Assembly: GCF_019393635.1 (NCBI RefSeq)
Contig: NC_057862.1
Location: forward strand, 97,208,659-97,272,658
Direction of reading: 5' to 3'
Origin: Dromiciops gliroides
Taxonomy: Eukaryota > Chordata > Mammalia > Microbiotheria > Microbiotheriidae
Length of the DNA: 64,000 nt
Of this stretch, positions 63,644 through 64,000 are shown in pieces. A program made the translations under genes and the position numbers. The notes under the pieces were generated by a model that saw only the letters and a program-made list of their open reading frames with translations, ran no database searches and was not told the origin of the DNA. Positions within the stretch are counted from its first letter, which is position 1; each line of letters begins with the position of its first letter.

Positions 63644-64000
63644 TATTATGGGCCCAGGGTACCTCAGAAGTTTTCTGTGGGAAATCAAGGAACCTTCTCC
63701 TTGAGAAACTAAACCAAAGGACAGACACACCTAAAGAGATAAGTAACACCCAGGATCTGATGTGAGTTAGCTCCAGGACCACCACCCTTCATTCCAGTCT
63801 CCCCCACCCCTCAGGGAGATAAAATTAGGTGTGGCTGCTGCCTTTGTGCTATGAAGGGGAGAGAGATGGTTTGAAAGATCCTGAGCTGCCTCTCACACAA
63901 TTTACCCCAGCCACCACCAGTGGGGGATGGTCCTCCCCCAATAAGGGAACTTTCCACAGTCAGATGATCACCCCATCAGAACACTATGGTCCTCTATAAA
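63644..64000 (+). mobile_element. LTR C2, cut by the window end
   Basis: Plus-strand partner of LTR C1 (7330-7653), from TATTATGGG to the TATA box region CCTCTATAAA at the last bases. Landmarks shared with C1: CCTTCTCCTTGAGAAACTAAACC, GGACAGACACACCTAAAGAG, CCCCACTGG/CCAGTGGGGGATGG. The rest lies outside the window. Confidence 0.85.

Noticed and set aside
60927..64000. A provirus upstream of TRUB1
   Set aside because: Only LTRs with their own 4-bp duplications are seen; no gag, pol or env-like sequence lies between them.

Overview
This is a mammalian, almost certainly marsupial, nuclear DNA window with one recognisable protein-coding gene. The marsupial call rests on dozens of copies of a ~150 bp tRNA-derived SINE (head GGGGCAGCTAGGTGGC, B-box-like GAGTTCAAATCC, A-rich tail), longer CORE-SINE relatives, and decayed L1, L2 and CR1/L3 LINEs. 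The species cannot be fixed from the sequence.

The gene is TRUB1 (tRNA/mRNA pseudouridine synthase), complete on the minus strand. Eight coding exons run from 59967 down to 19262. All introns are GT-AG, phases agree at every junction, and the joined reading frame is 1101 bases (366 codons plus stop). The promoter lies in a CpG island at about 59.4-60.2 kb with two good ZNF143/STAF-type sites upstream of the start. A candidate polyadenylation signal is at 18991-18996.

Layout: 1-18.9 kb is intergenic DNA 3' of TRUB1, rich in old LINEs, SINEs and two solo LTRs (families I call C and A). 19.0-60.0 kb is TRUB1. The interval holding exons 4-8 (about 15.8-28.3 kb) is nearly free of young SINEs. Introns 1-3 are full of them and also carry a hAT-Charlie fossil, a Tc1-like transposase relict, two LTR-like segments, two separate tandem duplications and a full-length 7SL RNA retropseudogene; a second, partial 7SL copy lies in intron 4. 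60.2-64.0 kb, upstream of the promoter, contains a three-layer nest of solo LTRs (A in minus, interrupted by B, itself interrupted by a plus-strand A), each layer with its own 4-bp target-site duplication. A second LTR C copy is cut by the window edge.

The best items are the TSD-resolved LTR nest next to the TRUB1 promoter, the 7SL retropseudogenes, SINE insertions with poly-G tracts between the target-site duplication and the SINE head, and two unexplained tandem duplications. Several sense-strand intronic SINEs carry a match to the TRUB1 target motif; that connection is speculative. I saw no prokaryotic, CRISPR, phage or plasmid features and no intact retroviral gene.
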